This document shows, piece after piece, positions 48,794-60,121 of a stretch of DNA of 64,000 nucleotides. A program made the position numbers and the translations under genes. Numbering within the stretch: position 1 is the first letter of the stretch; each line of letters begins with the position of its first letter. The notes beneath the pieces were generated by a model. That model saw nothing but the letters and a program-made list of their open reading frames with translations. It did no database searches and had not been told where the DNA came from. The DNA is from Sisyra terminalis (Eukaryota; Arthropoda; Insecta; Neuroptera; Sisyridae), in NCBI GenBank assembly GCA_958496175.1, contig OY292275.1:33557701-33621700 (forward strand). The letters are read 5' to 3'.

Positions 48794-50019
48794 GGATTAA
48801 TTTACAAAAAAAATAAAATAGTTGTGTTTAAATAATACGTTTTGCATAATATATATTTACTTATATCTACTCTTTTAATGTTGAAAATATCGGCATGAAT
48901 AATTCAAGTATTGGCTCTTTAAATTTCGTAGTATTAAAAATTAATATAAATAAAACGAATAAAATTTAATATTTGTGAATTAATTTTTATAGTTTTATGC
49001 AAACACAAGTGGTGCATATTAATGGTTTTAAATTCATTATCAAATATTTGTTTTATTCATTTGAAATTTTGATTTTATCATTCATAGCGAATAATAGAAT
49101 CAATTAATGGTTGATTAAAATCTGAAAATTTAACTGAAAAAAAAAATTATAGCTGATTGTATTCTTGTGTATGAAGATTATATTATGCAAAAAAAAAATA
49201 AACTACATTTTTTATGAAGAATCGTTATAATTTTTTAATTATGATGTATTGTAAGTAATAATGATAAATGTTATCATACAAAATATATGACAGAACTAGA
49301 GATTTTTGCATGAAAGAGTGAGAATATATTATGAATTTAAAATTCCTACACGATTTTATTTATCATCGTTTTCCATATTGTCAGTACGTTCTTCTTCCTT
49401 GACAAAATTAAATCGATATACATATACATATACATCTCGTACATATGAGGAATTTATATAATTAAACCCTCAATATATGAATAAGATTATTCTATTCAAA
49501 AAGAACATAAAAAATTTAAATTTTCCAAAACAAAATTTAAAAATCAAAAGTTGATTCACTAAACACTATTTTTCTATTCTCAGTAAACTCTATTTCTGGT
49601 AACTGACAATGAGGAATTAGTCAAAACCAACAATAAGAATATTATATGAATAATATATAAGGTTTTTAATAGCTATTTCAAAATATAGAGAACTCCAAAA
49701 CTTGCAGAACACTATTTATGGCAGTCAATCCAATTAGCATTTTAAGAGAAAATTATTAATCTTTGATTTAGATTATAAATTATATTTTTACGTTACTGCT
49801 AGTTCTTACTTTAAAGTTTTCAATAAAAAACAATTTTTTTATCTTATTAATTAATTCTATTGCAACTTACAGTAACCGTGTACATATAAATAATTTCTAT
49901 TTTACTTTTTAAAAATCTATTAAATTTGGTTTTTTCGCAAAACAATTTTAGTAAAAAAAAGTTGTTTTACAACGTTATAATAATTAAAAATTTAATAAAT
50001 ACATAAATTAAGCACATAC
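48794..50019. other. Intergenic, no gene seen
   Basis: Very AT-rich. No coding region, RNA gene or element recognised. Confidence 0.5.
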
Positions 50020-50175
50020 CTGTTGCGTCGACTTGTCTTGTAAACGCGATTACCACCAGGAAGTGGCTGAATCGCAAAGGTGGTTGTCTATGCACTAACT
50101 GGCAAAAGTTTAACTATGGATGGTGACAAGAATGATCCTACTAGGGGCGGTTCTTTTCCAGAGCGCCGACGCATT
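50020..50175 (-). promoter_or_regulatory. CpG-rich block with minus-strand donor: candidate distant promoter/first exon
   Basis: An island of normal GC content and many CpGs (GCGTCGAC, ACGCGATT, GAGCGCCGACGC) stands out inside a 20-kb AT desert. On the minus strand it ends with a near-ideal donor (CGCAACAG|GTATGTGC at 50020/50019). No frame is open across it without stops, so an untranslated first exon is likelier than coding. The next plausible minus-strand target is the exon at 28447-28523 and then Tdc2. This link is inference; an isolated gene or an old insertion is also possible. Confidence 0.35.
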
Positions 50176-50276
50176 GTTAATATTCAAGTTTTTCCAACCA
50201 CCTACAAACCTATATTGTTTAAACATAACCAGTTACGTCATTTTAATCTTCTTATTTCAAATAATAGTTGATCAAA

Positions 50277-50279
<3 letters not shown>

Positions 50280-50341
<62 letters not shown>
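50280..50341. repeat. TA microsatellite
   Basis: About 31 tandem TA units just upstream (minus-strand sense) of the CpG-rich block. The open frame over it is an artefact. 50342-51184 shows no gene. Confidence 0.95.
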
Positions 50342-50347
<6 letters not shown>

Positions 50348-51184
50348 ATCATTTTATATCTTTAAGTCAATTTAAAAAGTTTATTTGATCATCCTCTACT
50401 AAAATTTCCAATTATTCTACGTTAACACTAAAGGTAATCTATATAAATTTAATCAATAGTGGGCAGTCGATAATTTTTTTTGTTTTTTTTAAAATTTGTT
50501 TTAGTTTTATATTTTTTTATATTTGTTTTTGAATTATACATTTTTTTAGCAAGGACGGCTACAAAATTCTGCCAAATTCCGCCTTTGATCCTTGACATCC
50601 TTGATGCATGAATTAAAATCAATTATAATTTCATGTATCGTAAATGAAGATTTGTGAATATATTGCAATTTTTTTTTCTCTAGAATACTGTGTTTACTAT
50701 ATTTTACAATTAATTGATGGTTTAACGTAAAAAAATGTTGAATACTGATAAACACTAAAATACTGGCCAATATATGCATATTCGATTTTTGGGTATAAAA
50801 CCACCACACTTCGAAGGTCTATGTTTCTTTAAATTAAAAAAAGGGGAAAGTTTTAATCCCTCAATGCGACTGAAAAAAAGTTTAAATCAATAAAATCAGA
50901 TATTTAAAGAAAATTTAAAGAACATACATCAAGTATGTGGATTTTAAGATAAGAAAAAACGCCACCTTTAAACGACAATATAAAAAATAAAAGGATTGAA
51001 AACGAGATACAAATTTGTAAAAAAGCTCCTCACTATCACACAAACAAGTGACAAAAAAAAGTTTGATGGTAAATTTCTTATACTTCAAAAAAAAAAATTG
51101 AAAATTACATTTTTCAACCTCATAAGGTTGGATCCCATACATTGATTGAAATAATTAAGATAAGGTAACGATTTATAGATCGAT

Positions 51185-51865
51185 TTAAGGGGTTACATGA
51201 GTGTAATCGGGAAAAACACCGCCTATTTTTAACATTTTTTTTTCCATATAAAAAATAAAATATTTTATTTATACTTTTTATTGTCTTAAACATACACATT
51301 TAACAATGCATTTCTGAAATTTTCGTAGAAGAATATTTAAAACTCCGCCATTCCGACGTCATTTCCGGTGACCCTTCGGAAAAAGGTGTGTCCGCATTGA
51401 CAGCAGAACTCATCCAAAGTAAAAAAAAAAAATACGTGGTTTAATTAAAACCATACAATAGAACTTGGACGAAGGAAAAAAAAAGTGAAAATTGGATTTT
51501 TGGAAAAAAAATTATCCAAAAAATGCAAATTTGGGTGAACTTTGCCCTACATTTTTATTTAAATAGTTGTATTTGAAAAAAAAATCCTTCGTCCAAGTCT
51601 TTGTGAATTGTTTCTGGAAGACATGTGTAAGGTTTCAGCAAAATCGGCTGAGTAGTTTTCGAGAAATCTTGATAATCGATTTTGAAGAAGTTTCAAGAAA
51701 AACGCGACAATAGCCGAGCAGCTGCACCGATATACCTGCGCTTGCTGAGCTTCCTATGGCTGTATCTCCGAAACGATTACTCGGATCAACTTAAAAATTC
51801 AGTAATTAATAAGATATTAAAAAAAAACGATTTTTTGAAGCCCTGAAATCCATGTAACCCTTTAA
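51185..51865. mobile_element. TTAA-flanked MITE
   Basis: TTAA at 51185-51188 and 51862-51865 flank inverted ends GGGGTTACATG and CATGTAACCCT (one mismatch). The interior contains near-palindromic 'cttggacgaagg' / 'ccttcgtccaag' pairs and a GC-richer patch at 51700-51780. No transposase. Confidence 0.7.
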
Positions 51866-52876
51866 AGGTGCTAAGGAGAATAAATATTTGTAAATCCAAT
51901 TGTCTAAGTAAACTGGGAAAGAAAATTGGTTAAAGCGTCAAGCGTGGAACTTAGTAAAATTTTGTCGCTAAAAAATATTTACATAAAAGCTCAAAAATGA
52001 GAAATTATAAAATTAAAAACTAATAGATTTTGTAAAGTAGATAGACGTAGATCTTTGTGGTAAATTCTAAAAAATCAAAAATAAGCGAGTGATAAATTAT
52101 TTCTTCATTCGTTATTTCAATAATTTTAATTAATGAAAGGTCCTAATATGAATTGAAAGGTTTAAATATTCTGTCTGGTTATAATATAAATAATATCCAG
52201 TGAAATTCGGTTATAACGACGATATAATGGAACATTTTTCATTTTTCGGCTGTAACGTCTGTGTTTTGTAAAATAAATGAGAAATAAATTTGTCTAGCGT
52301 AAAGTTTAGCGACTTTTCATGTTTAACTAATCTACAATTACGATCGCTGGATTTAATTTTGACCTCAGTGAAAAAAAAAAAAACATTTTTCTGTATTCAA
52401 AAACAATAATTTTGGTTAAACCCCTTAATAGTTGTATCTAAAGAAATGAGTAAATTAAAAATAAGATCAACTTTATTTTAAGTTGCATAAAAGCACGTCA
52501 GCAATTAAGACTAGTTTTTTTTCCTTCATTTTTATAGTATAGTAATAAAATTATTTTCATATAAAAAATATTAAAACCATCCTTTGAGTTTAAGCAATCA
52601 ACACGTTTAATCTCGCAATGGTACTTGCTATTGAATTTTTTACATAATGAGCATTTTTAAGGAAATTTATCCTCCTTTCTTAAGTCCATTTTACATTTGC
52701 GATGAAATTTATTTTTTACCTTCCTGAGTAACATAGTTGACTTATAGTTGAAAATTAATACATAATATGTATTAATTACTATTATTATTAATTACTATTA
52801 TTAATCTACTTATTATTCACCCAATTGTCTCAAGAAACTGAACGTTTTTTCAATCGAGGTAAGTATATAGTTCTAA
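51866..52876. other. Intergenic, no gene seen
   Basis: AT-rich sequence, nothing recognised. Confidence 0.5.
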
Positions 52877-54806
52877 ACTAGCTGATCCCCGCGACTTCGT
52901 CTGCGTAACGTAGTTGTAGATTATATTTTCTTTTTAGATTTGCTATTTGTAGTGGTGTATGAAAATTTTTATTTTTCTTATTTGTTTTACGAAAAACATA
53001 ATCATACTTAAAAACACTGCTTTGTCGACTTTAAAAAGACTCATTTAATATACTGTTGCTTAGAATAAAATAGTTATAGTATATAATGATCAATTAATTT
53101 TCAAAACATATTTATAAATATCTAAGAAGAGTATGTTCAATTGCATATTTCTACGATAGGTATACCTACCGTGAACCAAATAATCCATAAATTAATCAGT
53201 ATGTATACATAAAAAAAAATCGTCAAGTTCAATAAAGTCGGTCTTAATTATGACTTAAAACAGTAAAAAATTATCAAAACATGTCAAAATAACAGAAGCT
53301 AGGGTCTAGATTTAGAATATTAGTAGAAATCCCATTTCATTGTCTCGACTCCCGAATGAACCTTTTTCTCAAAACTATTACACTACTGCAATGTACAAAA
53401 CTACCGCGATATTAAAATTTGTTCAAATGCACGATACCCAGTTCCTCCATAATCAAGTATAACCATTGTGTATCTATGCACTTATTATTAAAATATCTGA
53501 ATTTCAACTATATAATTAAACCATTTCTATAAGTTCGCCGAATTTCTCGCTACTCGGTATTCGCTCACAAATGTATTTATTTGTGAATACGTATTTCGGA
53601 TTTTCAGGTTTATAATATGTGAAAGCCAAAAAGTTAATGCTCAATTATAAACTTGACCATTTTCAGGTATATCTATCAGAGTTTAAATTTTTAAGCAAAT
53701 CCAAAGTTTCTGTTTCTAATATTAAACCAACTTTGTTTTACAATGAAGGGTAATTACGTTTCGTCGTTAACGGTACTTTGATAATTAAATTTTAAATTTC
53801 GATTGTTTATAAGACTTTTTGTCGTACAAACTTTGCCCCATTTTTCACTCTTTTAGAGGAGGAATTATCAAAAAACCCTTTCTTATTATATATGAGCATC
53901 GTATAAAAAAAACACTTTCCAAATTTCATTGACATAAATATACATTTATATTGGAAAATTAAACATTTGTATTGGAACAATTTAAAACGAAAAAAATTAT
54001 GACCTTTATTTTGATTATCATGACTAAAAAGCAATTCGATTTCGCTTATTTGGACGTTGTACATACAAAATTGTTGGAAATAGATAGAAAGCGTGGAAGT
54101 AAATTAGAATATTTTATTTATTTTCAATAACAATAATTGATTTTCAAATTGTTCTAAATACCGAAGAAAACTTAGTTTGGAAGATTTTATATTATAATTA
54201 ATAATGAAATATATGACAAAAAGTTGCTCTCTTAATGCTTTTCAGCAGAATATATAATTACTCCAAGTAACAATCATTGGTTCATTAAAATTAGATTTTA
54301 AAAAGTTTGATTGTTGAGAAACAAACAAAAATTAAAAACCGCCTCTTTGGTATTTGGTATAAGTACCTACTACATAAACTATCATACTAATTAAGTGAAA
54401 TGACATTATTTAAAATGCTGCTATTAAAATGATATAACAAAAACAGAAACTTATTATTAATTAATTTTTTATTTATTAATTACACTTATTAAATTCAAAA
54501 TTTCGATTGTTGATTGTTCAATTGCAACAATACTTTATTTTGCTAAAATAAAAGATTTTCTATTTCTAAAATAAAAGTAGCCTAAGTTACTCCTTATTAC
54601 ATCAGCTACCTGCCAATAAAAGTCCCGTCAAAATCAGTTCAGCCATTTCAGAGATTAGCCGGAACAAACAGACAGACAAAAATTGTAAAAAATATTATTT
54701 TGGTGTAAGTACCGTATATACTCATTATACATGTAGGCATGTAGTAAAAAGCGGTTATTTCAATATTACAAACAGACACTCCAATTTTATTTATATGTAT
54801 AGATTA
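52877..54806 (+). mobile_element. Widespread insect interspersed repeat (LINE-associated type), degenerate interior
   Basis: The start CTAGCTGATCCCCGCGACTT (then CGTCTGCGT) and the end (CAGCTACCTGCCAATAAAAG, ATTAGCCGGAACAAACAGAC, CAAACAGACACTCCAATTTT, ATATGTATAGAT) match, from memory, the two ends of a repeat common to several insect orders. About 1.6 kb of AT-rich sequence separates them, with no intact protein; the frame at 53807-54064 is short and unsupported. It may be one long element or an element interrupted by another insertion. Its exact class is not determined here. Confidence 0.6.
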
Positions 54807-55349
54807 TAAATGTATTTGTATAGATTTTACATTCATGAAGTGAAAAAAAAATTGTCAGTGGCTATTTCTTCGTCCACTTCCTACTTTAAAATTTGAACAC
54901 GCTTTATCAGAAGTGTTAATCCGAAAATTAAAAAAAAAATGTGTTTCATATTTTAAACTTTTTTTTTTAATTAAAATTTTAGAGTTATATCTAAAATGAA
55001 AAAATAACTTAATATAATCATCTAAATTAATTAGAACTCAATTTTCTTAAAGATAAAGACCTCTACCTATATCGATTTTTAGAAATGAAACAATGCTGAT
55101 ATATGCAAAATAAATTAATTCTTAATGCTAAAAAAATTTGGGTGAGATCAAACTTTGCGTGGGATATAATAAACCCCACTCGACCAGTGAAGGGTTAGGG
55201 ATACTGTCTTGATATTACTTTGGCATTGAAATTATAACAATTTTTTTTAATACTGAAAACACTAAATCAGAGATTTCCAATTTTTTTGCGCCTAAGAGCC
55301 TATTTTAGTACTCACAAGTTTCAAAAACCAAAATTTACAAAGTAGGTCG

Positions 55350-55450
55350 GTACAAAACTTCAGAGCTTATTACGCCCTGAAGATGCGATCTGAAGAGATA
55401 GTGAAACGTTAGCGAACAGAATGCAGAAGTATAGGTACTTTCATACAAAA
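55350..55450. repeat. Fragment of a 'GAAGATGCGATCTGAAGAGA' repeat
   Basis: GCCCTGAAGATGCGATCTGA followed by GTGAAACGTTAGCGAACAG has the wording of a repeat type often found in insect genomes. Short and degenerate. 54807-56291 otherwise shows no gene. Confidence 0.35.
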
Positions 55451-56273
55451 ACACGGCTTCCAATTCGAAAGCGACAATTTTCACAAAGAGCTGTAATAAC
55501 ATATTGTCACGTTACAATACTATCACATTTGTTTTTTATATATTAAATTAACTATTATATATTAAATTAACCATTTAAGAAACAAAAATTTGATTTCCAA
55601 AATGAATTATTAAAAAAAACATATAAAAAAATCTCAATATTATGTAATTAAATGTAGTATCCTTGTAGGTCAAGAGCCCGGTCATTTTGTACCAGGCTTA
55701 GATTCTAAATTTCGCACAGGGAAGGGCACTTTTAATCATTTTCTTGCATTTTTTGAAAATTGGTTTCAAATATAAATTTTTAAATTTCGTTTTATTATGT
55801 AAAAAAAAAAACTAAAAGATTTAGATACGAAAGACGCTTAAAAGAATAGAAAATGCGATTTGAACAGTTTTTACAAAGAATTGAGTCCCAATAAAATTGC
55901 TCAAGAACTTGATGAATCAAAAATTACTTAAAAAGGATGCTCGGTAAATAAGGTTTCTCAAAACATGGGAAAAGTATAGAAAAGAAACTGGGCTAGTTAT
56001 TACCTTATTATTCCATTTTACCCATTGGTCCTCATGTGGGGTACGTTTTACTTTAATAATGAAGTAAATCACAATTAACGAAGGATATTACAAATCTTTA
56101 AATATTTCTTTATTTTGTAACCTTATTAAAGTTTTATTCATTTGTAACATGGAGTAAAAAGTTATAATTAAATATAAATTAAAATTGTTAGCATTAGATC
56201 AACACATAATTAGTTCTTAAGGACCTAAGAGTTATCCGTTTTATCTTCCTTTTTCATAAGTAAATTAGCTTGT

Positions 56274-56475
56274 TAGATTGCTTTTTTTTAATTGTTATTT
56301 ACCGTCGCTTTATAACAACTAAGGCCTTTTAGCAACTCTAGGGTTAATTAAATCCGTCATCGAGAAATATTGAAAATTGCACGATACGAAGATCGAACCC
56401 ACTACCACCCACTACCTACTAGTTTTGAAGCGGTCGCCTAGACTACTCGGGTACCAGTAAGCTAGATAGCTTTTT
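56274..56475 (-). mobile_element. tRNA-derived SINE, copy F, with 13-base target duplication
   Basis: The body (about 56292-56462) reads on the minus strand from a head with ACCCGAGTAGTC (complement) to a TTATTTACCGTCGC tail. The flanks TAGATTGCTTTTT (56274-56286) and TAGATAGCTTTTT (56463-56475) form a 13-base duplication with one change. The CCCACTACC segment near the B box is tandemly duplicated (about 56400-56418), a copy-specific oddity. Confidence 0.88.
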
Positions 56476-56756
56476 AGTTTTTGATATTTTTGTAATTATT
56501 GCCTAATAAAAAGGAATACTGATAAAAATACCTTCACTTTTGTTGAGATTTTTATGCATTTAGATAATGTATCTACGCTTGGTATAAAATTACTATTGAA
56601 AATATTGAGCTAAATACACTATTATTTTAAGAACGCATATTCTTTTGAAAAGATAGATATACCTATCGATATTTTTCCTGGAAATATCGACTTCAATATT
56701 GATATCATCGATATCATTCAACATCGATATTTTGTTCAATTCTGACATCTCTAGAG
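56473..56756 (+). mobile_element. hAT-like right-end fragment, copy 2
   Basis: Matches 21054-21327 over its whole length. It ends in repeated ATCGATAT motifs and TTCTGACATCTCTA. SINE copy F appears to have inserted into it. The left end was not found. 56757-58099 shows no gene. Confidence 0.65.
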
Positions 56757-58099
56757 CTTTTACCGTTGTAATTTTTTCCAGTCTAATTGAAAAGTTAGAG
56801 AGATTTAAACAAACTTTTTACGTCTTTAGAAACATATCTCATCAATTTTTGGTTTGAATTGGAAAATTGTTTATAATTTTTCTATACTAATGTTATTAAA
56901 TTTTCAGGTTTTTAGGTATTTAATTTTTTGTAAAGATGATCTTATGTTTAACTATTCGTAGGAAATGACTTCTACCAAAGTTTCACCCTTATAGTACCAA
57001 TAGATTCCAAATAAAATTGTCAGTACCAATCAATCTAACGATTCCATTTTTGCTATTTAGGTACAAAATTAACATATCATAATTTACCTACATTTTATTA
57101 GCAAAAACAATTTGAATTTCTATTTCAATTATAGTCATTATATACTTGACTTAAACTACTCACCTATTCGAAAATATTTAGGATCAATATTGGTTTGTAT
57201 GTACGTACAATTTTAATAGAATTGTGAAGTTAAGAATGGTATCTAATTTATTTTATGAAAGACGTTTTTTAATAATTGAATGAGCGATACGTAGGAGATA
57301 TCAATTGACAAAGCAGAGCGAAATATATTTCTAACAGAACTTTTGACATCCTCTCAGTAACCACTCAACCACTTCCAATAGAACTTTTCTGTAATGGAAG
57401 CGAACTTATTAAAGTTCGTTTAAATTCAGACGCAATATTAAAAATATTATTTATTTTTCCTTATAAAACGTTTTCAAGAACAATTAAACTGTTTGGCGAG
57501 AAATATTTCACTTCCTACGTCATTTTTTTTTTAATTGTTTAAGGAAAAATCATTAATTTCTCAAAACATTTTTATTGTTCAAGAATTGCTTTCAGAATCA
57601 ATACTTCGCAGATAATAACATTGAAAAAAAAATTTATGTAATAAATTAATTCTACTTAATTTCGTCTATAATAAATTCAATTTTGTGTTTACGTTATATT
57701 TTATGAGTGATCATTAAAATAAATATTTAATTCAAATAACTGCAACTTTTTTTTGGGACATAAAAACATATTACTTTTTATTCGTTAGATGTAATAAAAT
57801 AATAGAGTGTTTCAAAAATATTAATCAAAAATCAAAAATAAATATTTGACGAATTAGATTTGAAGCTAATAGCATAAAAATTAATTAATTGATTTCTTAG
57901 TGCTCATAAGATTTCAAGTAATCACTCGTAAAACACTAATCAATATTTACTGAGAGTTTGAATTACGCCATAAAATTTTACATATAATTATTGTATGGTA
58001 GAATACAGAAATTATTAAATATATTGAAGTAGTTTGTATTTCTATTATTGCACATATTCTTGATTTCTAGAAGAAAAATAAATTATTGAATGAAAATGG

Positions 58100-58450
58100 T
58101 TTTTCGGGGACTTTTATATTACTATACTATTGCGCGGGACAAGGGACATTTATGACGCATTTGCAATGGTACAATGAAGGACTAGTTTTAGCCTCCGACA
58201 AGGACTCTGTATGAGAGGATCATTGCAACCACTTTCGAGACGAAAGCTGTACATGAACAAGAATGGTTTTCAATATTGCGTAGCTCTATATATTCAGAAC
58301 ACTTCTCTCGGTGGCAAATTCCTTACATTCCGGGGCATTTTCCTGAATCATCTCGTTCTCGTCGATTTCAAAGACTATTCGTGTTCCTCACATCCATCTC
58401 GTCTTTCTTTCTTCGTTCTTTTCATTCACAATTGATATCAATTGAAATCT
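58100..58450. promoter_or_regulatory. CpG-rich block upstream of the Rpp25-like gene
   Basis: Higher GC and CpG than its surroundings, with CGAGACGAAAGC, TCTCGTTCTCGTCGATTTC and a long pyrimidine-rich run (58370-58470). Two overlapping 74-codon frames exist but have no recognisable domain. The closest transcript start on the plus strand is the Alba gene at 58632, and its ATG lies just after an acceptor-like TTTTCCAG. A promoter plus 5' untranslated exon is the best reading; a decayed coding fragment is the alternative. Confidence 0.4.
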
Positions 58451-58631
58451 CCTTTTTTCCTTCTTTTAAGAGTTATTCTTTAATGAAATTTTTGACGTGA
58501 CGTAATATTTCTTTAGACTACTTAATGATGCATACCAAAAACCTTATTTTTATATTTTCAATTTTTTGAATTAAAATTAATCTCATGCATGACCTTGTAA
58601 CATAATATAATTTTCTTCTTATTTTCCAGAG

Positions 58632-59132
58632 ATGGATCAATATCGTAAAGGAAAAAATGCTGAAGAGCCTTTAGATGAAACAAATTTGCCGTTTAAAAAC
58701 TTAGATAAAAATCTTCTATGGATGCATGTAAGAAATTGTATTCTAAACGTTTTTCTTATAATTGAAAATACTATTTTCAGGTCAAAGGTGGAAGTAAGAT
58801 ACGAAACTTATTAACCCATGCCTTTAAAAAATTTCCTAGTGAAAACCAAACAATTGTATGGACTGGAGTAGGACCTTCAATATCAAAGGCCATATCTTGC
58901 GCAGAAATTATGAAACGACAAATTCCAAAAATTCATCAGTCAAATAAAATTTGTTACAGAAAGTATTTTTTTTTCTATTAAAATGTTGTATATACTTGTA
59001 ACTTAACTACGTCTTTCTAGAGTCGAAGAATTCTGGGTACCTCAGTTGGATGGCTTAGAAGAACTAGTGGTTATACGAAATATACCGACAATACATATAC
59101 TACTTTCTGTACATCCTATCGAAGAGAAATAA
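58632..59132 (+). CDS. RPP25L: RNase P/MRP subunit p25-like, Alba-domain protein
   Basis: Three exons (58632-58727, 58781-58962, 59021-59132) join in frame to 129 residues. The start MDQYRKGKNAEEP parallels human Rpp25L (MEHYRKA). The Alba fold follows: MHVKGGSKIRNLLTHAF (residues 31-47), which includes the GGSKI loop that contacts RNA; VWTGVGPSISKAISCAEIMK; then VEEFWVPQLDGLEELVV and a last strand HILLSVHP. In RNase P and MRP this protein pairs with Rpp20 to bind the P3 stem of the RNA and helps tRNA and rRNA precursor processing in the nucleus. It is shorter than human Rpp25 and lacks the disordered C-terminal tail. The stop is followed by AAA|GTAAGAG, and an acceptor at 59192 suggests a 3' untranslated intron. 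Introns are only about 55 bases. Confidence 0.93.
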
Positions 59133-60121
59133 AGTAAGAGTATTTTTTTTCCTTTATATGGTTATTAACGTTATTAATATGATTTGTTTCAGACACCAAC
59201 CAATTATACAGCAAATAAAAATAACCATTCAAAACTGAATAAAGTACAATGAAATAATGTTTCTGTAAATTACAGAACATTCATCAATGAAAAACAATAT
59301 TTCTCCTAATTTTATATCAACCTTTTTTGAAAAAATAAACAATATTTTGATCAACTTTTATTTTATTGTGATAAACTTGTACAATTTGTATAAATATTGT
59401 ATTATAATTCATATATAATTTAAAACAAAATAATTGATTTAAATATATTTCATTTTATAGTAAAATGCACTTGGAATTTTTACTTATTTTCATTTTAATT
59501 ATCACAATGCTCTTAGGAAAAGGTTATAAAACAGTATTTTAATCACAGGGAAACTACTATATCTACAAAAAACTTGTACTTTTTTAATATGTCGTTTGTA
59601 TACTTGTAATTTTAATTGTTTCTATCTTGAACTATCCCATAAACAAAAAAAAAATTGCAAAAGCAGTAGTTTTGAAAAAAAAAACTTCGACTCACTATTT
59701 ATTGTTAGTCGTAATAATAAGCTTTTGAATTACATTTTCTTTTACTACATTACGTAGCCTCATATTTACTTTTAAGTCAAGCCGTATGCTAAAAGCATAT
59801 ACTATTAATCTATTTTTGAATTTTATAGTTTTTAATAAGAAATAGCTTCTCATAAAAAGTGCAATATATGAGGAAATTTTTTAGTTAATTCTATGAAATT
59901 TTTAATATGAATAAATAAAATAAAACCAATCTTAAAATTCATTTTCAAAAATTTTAGAAATGCAAAAGCAACTTCATCCTTTTTAAGTAACCAATCTATT
60001 ATAACTAAGCATTAAATTAAGCGTTTTTATCTTTCATCTGGTACATTGTTTTTTTATTATTGTTATACGATGTTTTACTTATGTAACTAAATGATATTTC
60101 GTTGGTTTTATTCGATTCAAG
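59133..60121. other. Convergent 3' region between Rpp25-like and SHPK genes
   Basis: AT-rich, no gene. Several AATAAA-type signals serve the plus gene (for example 59210-59240 and 59330-59340) and TTTATT complements serve the minus gene. Confidence 0.5.
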
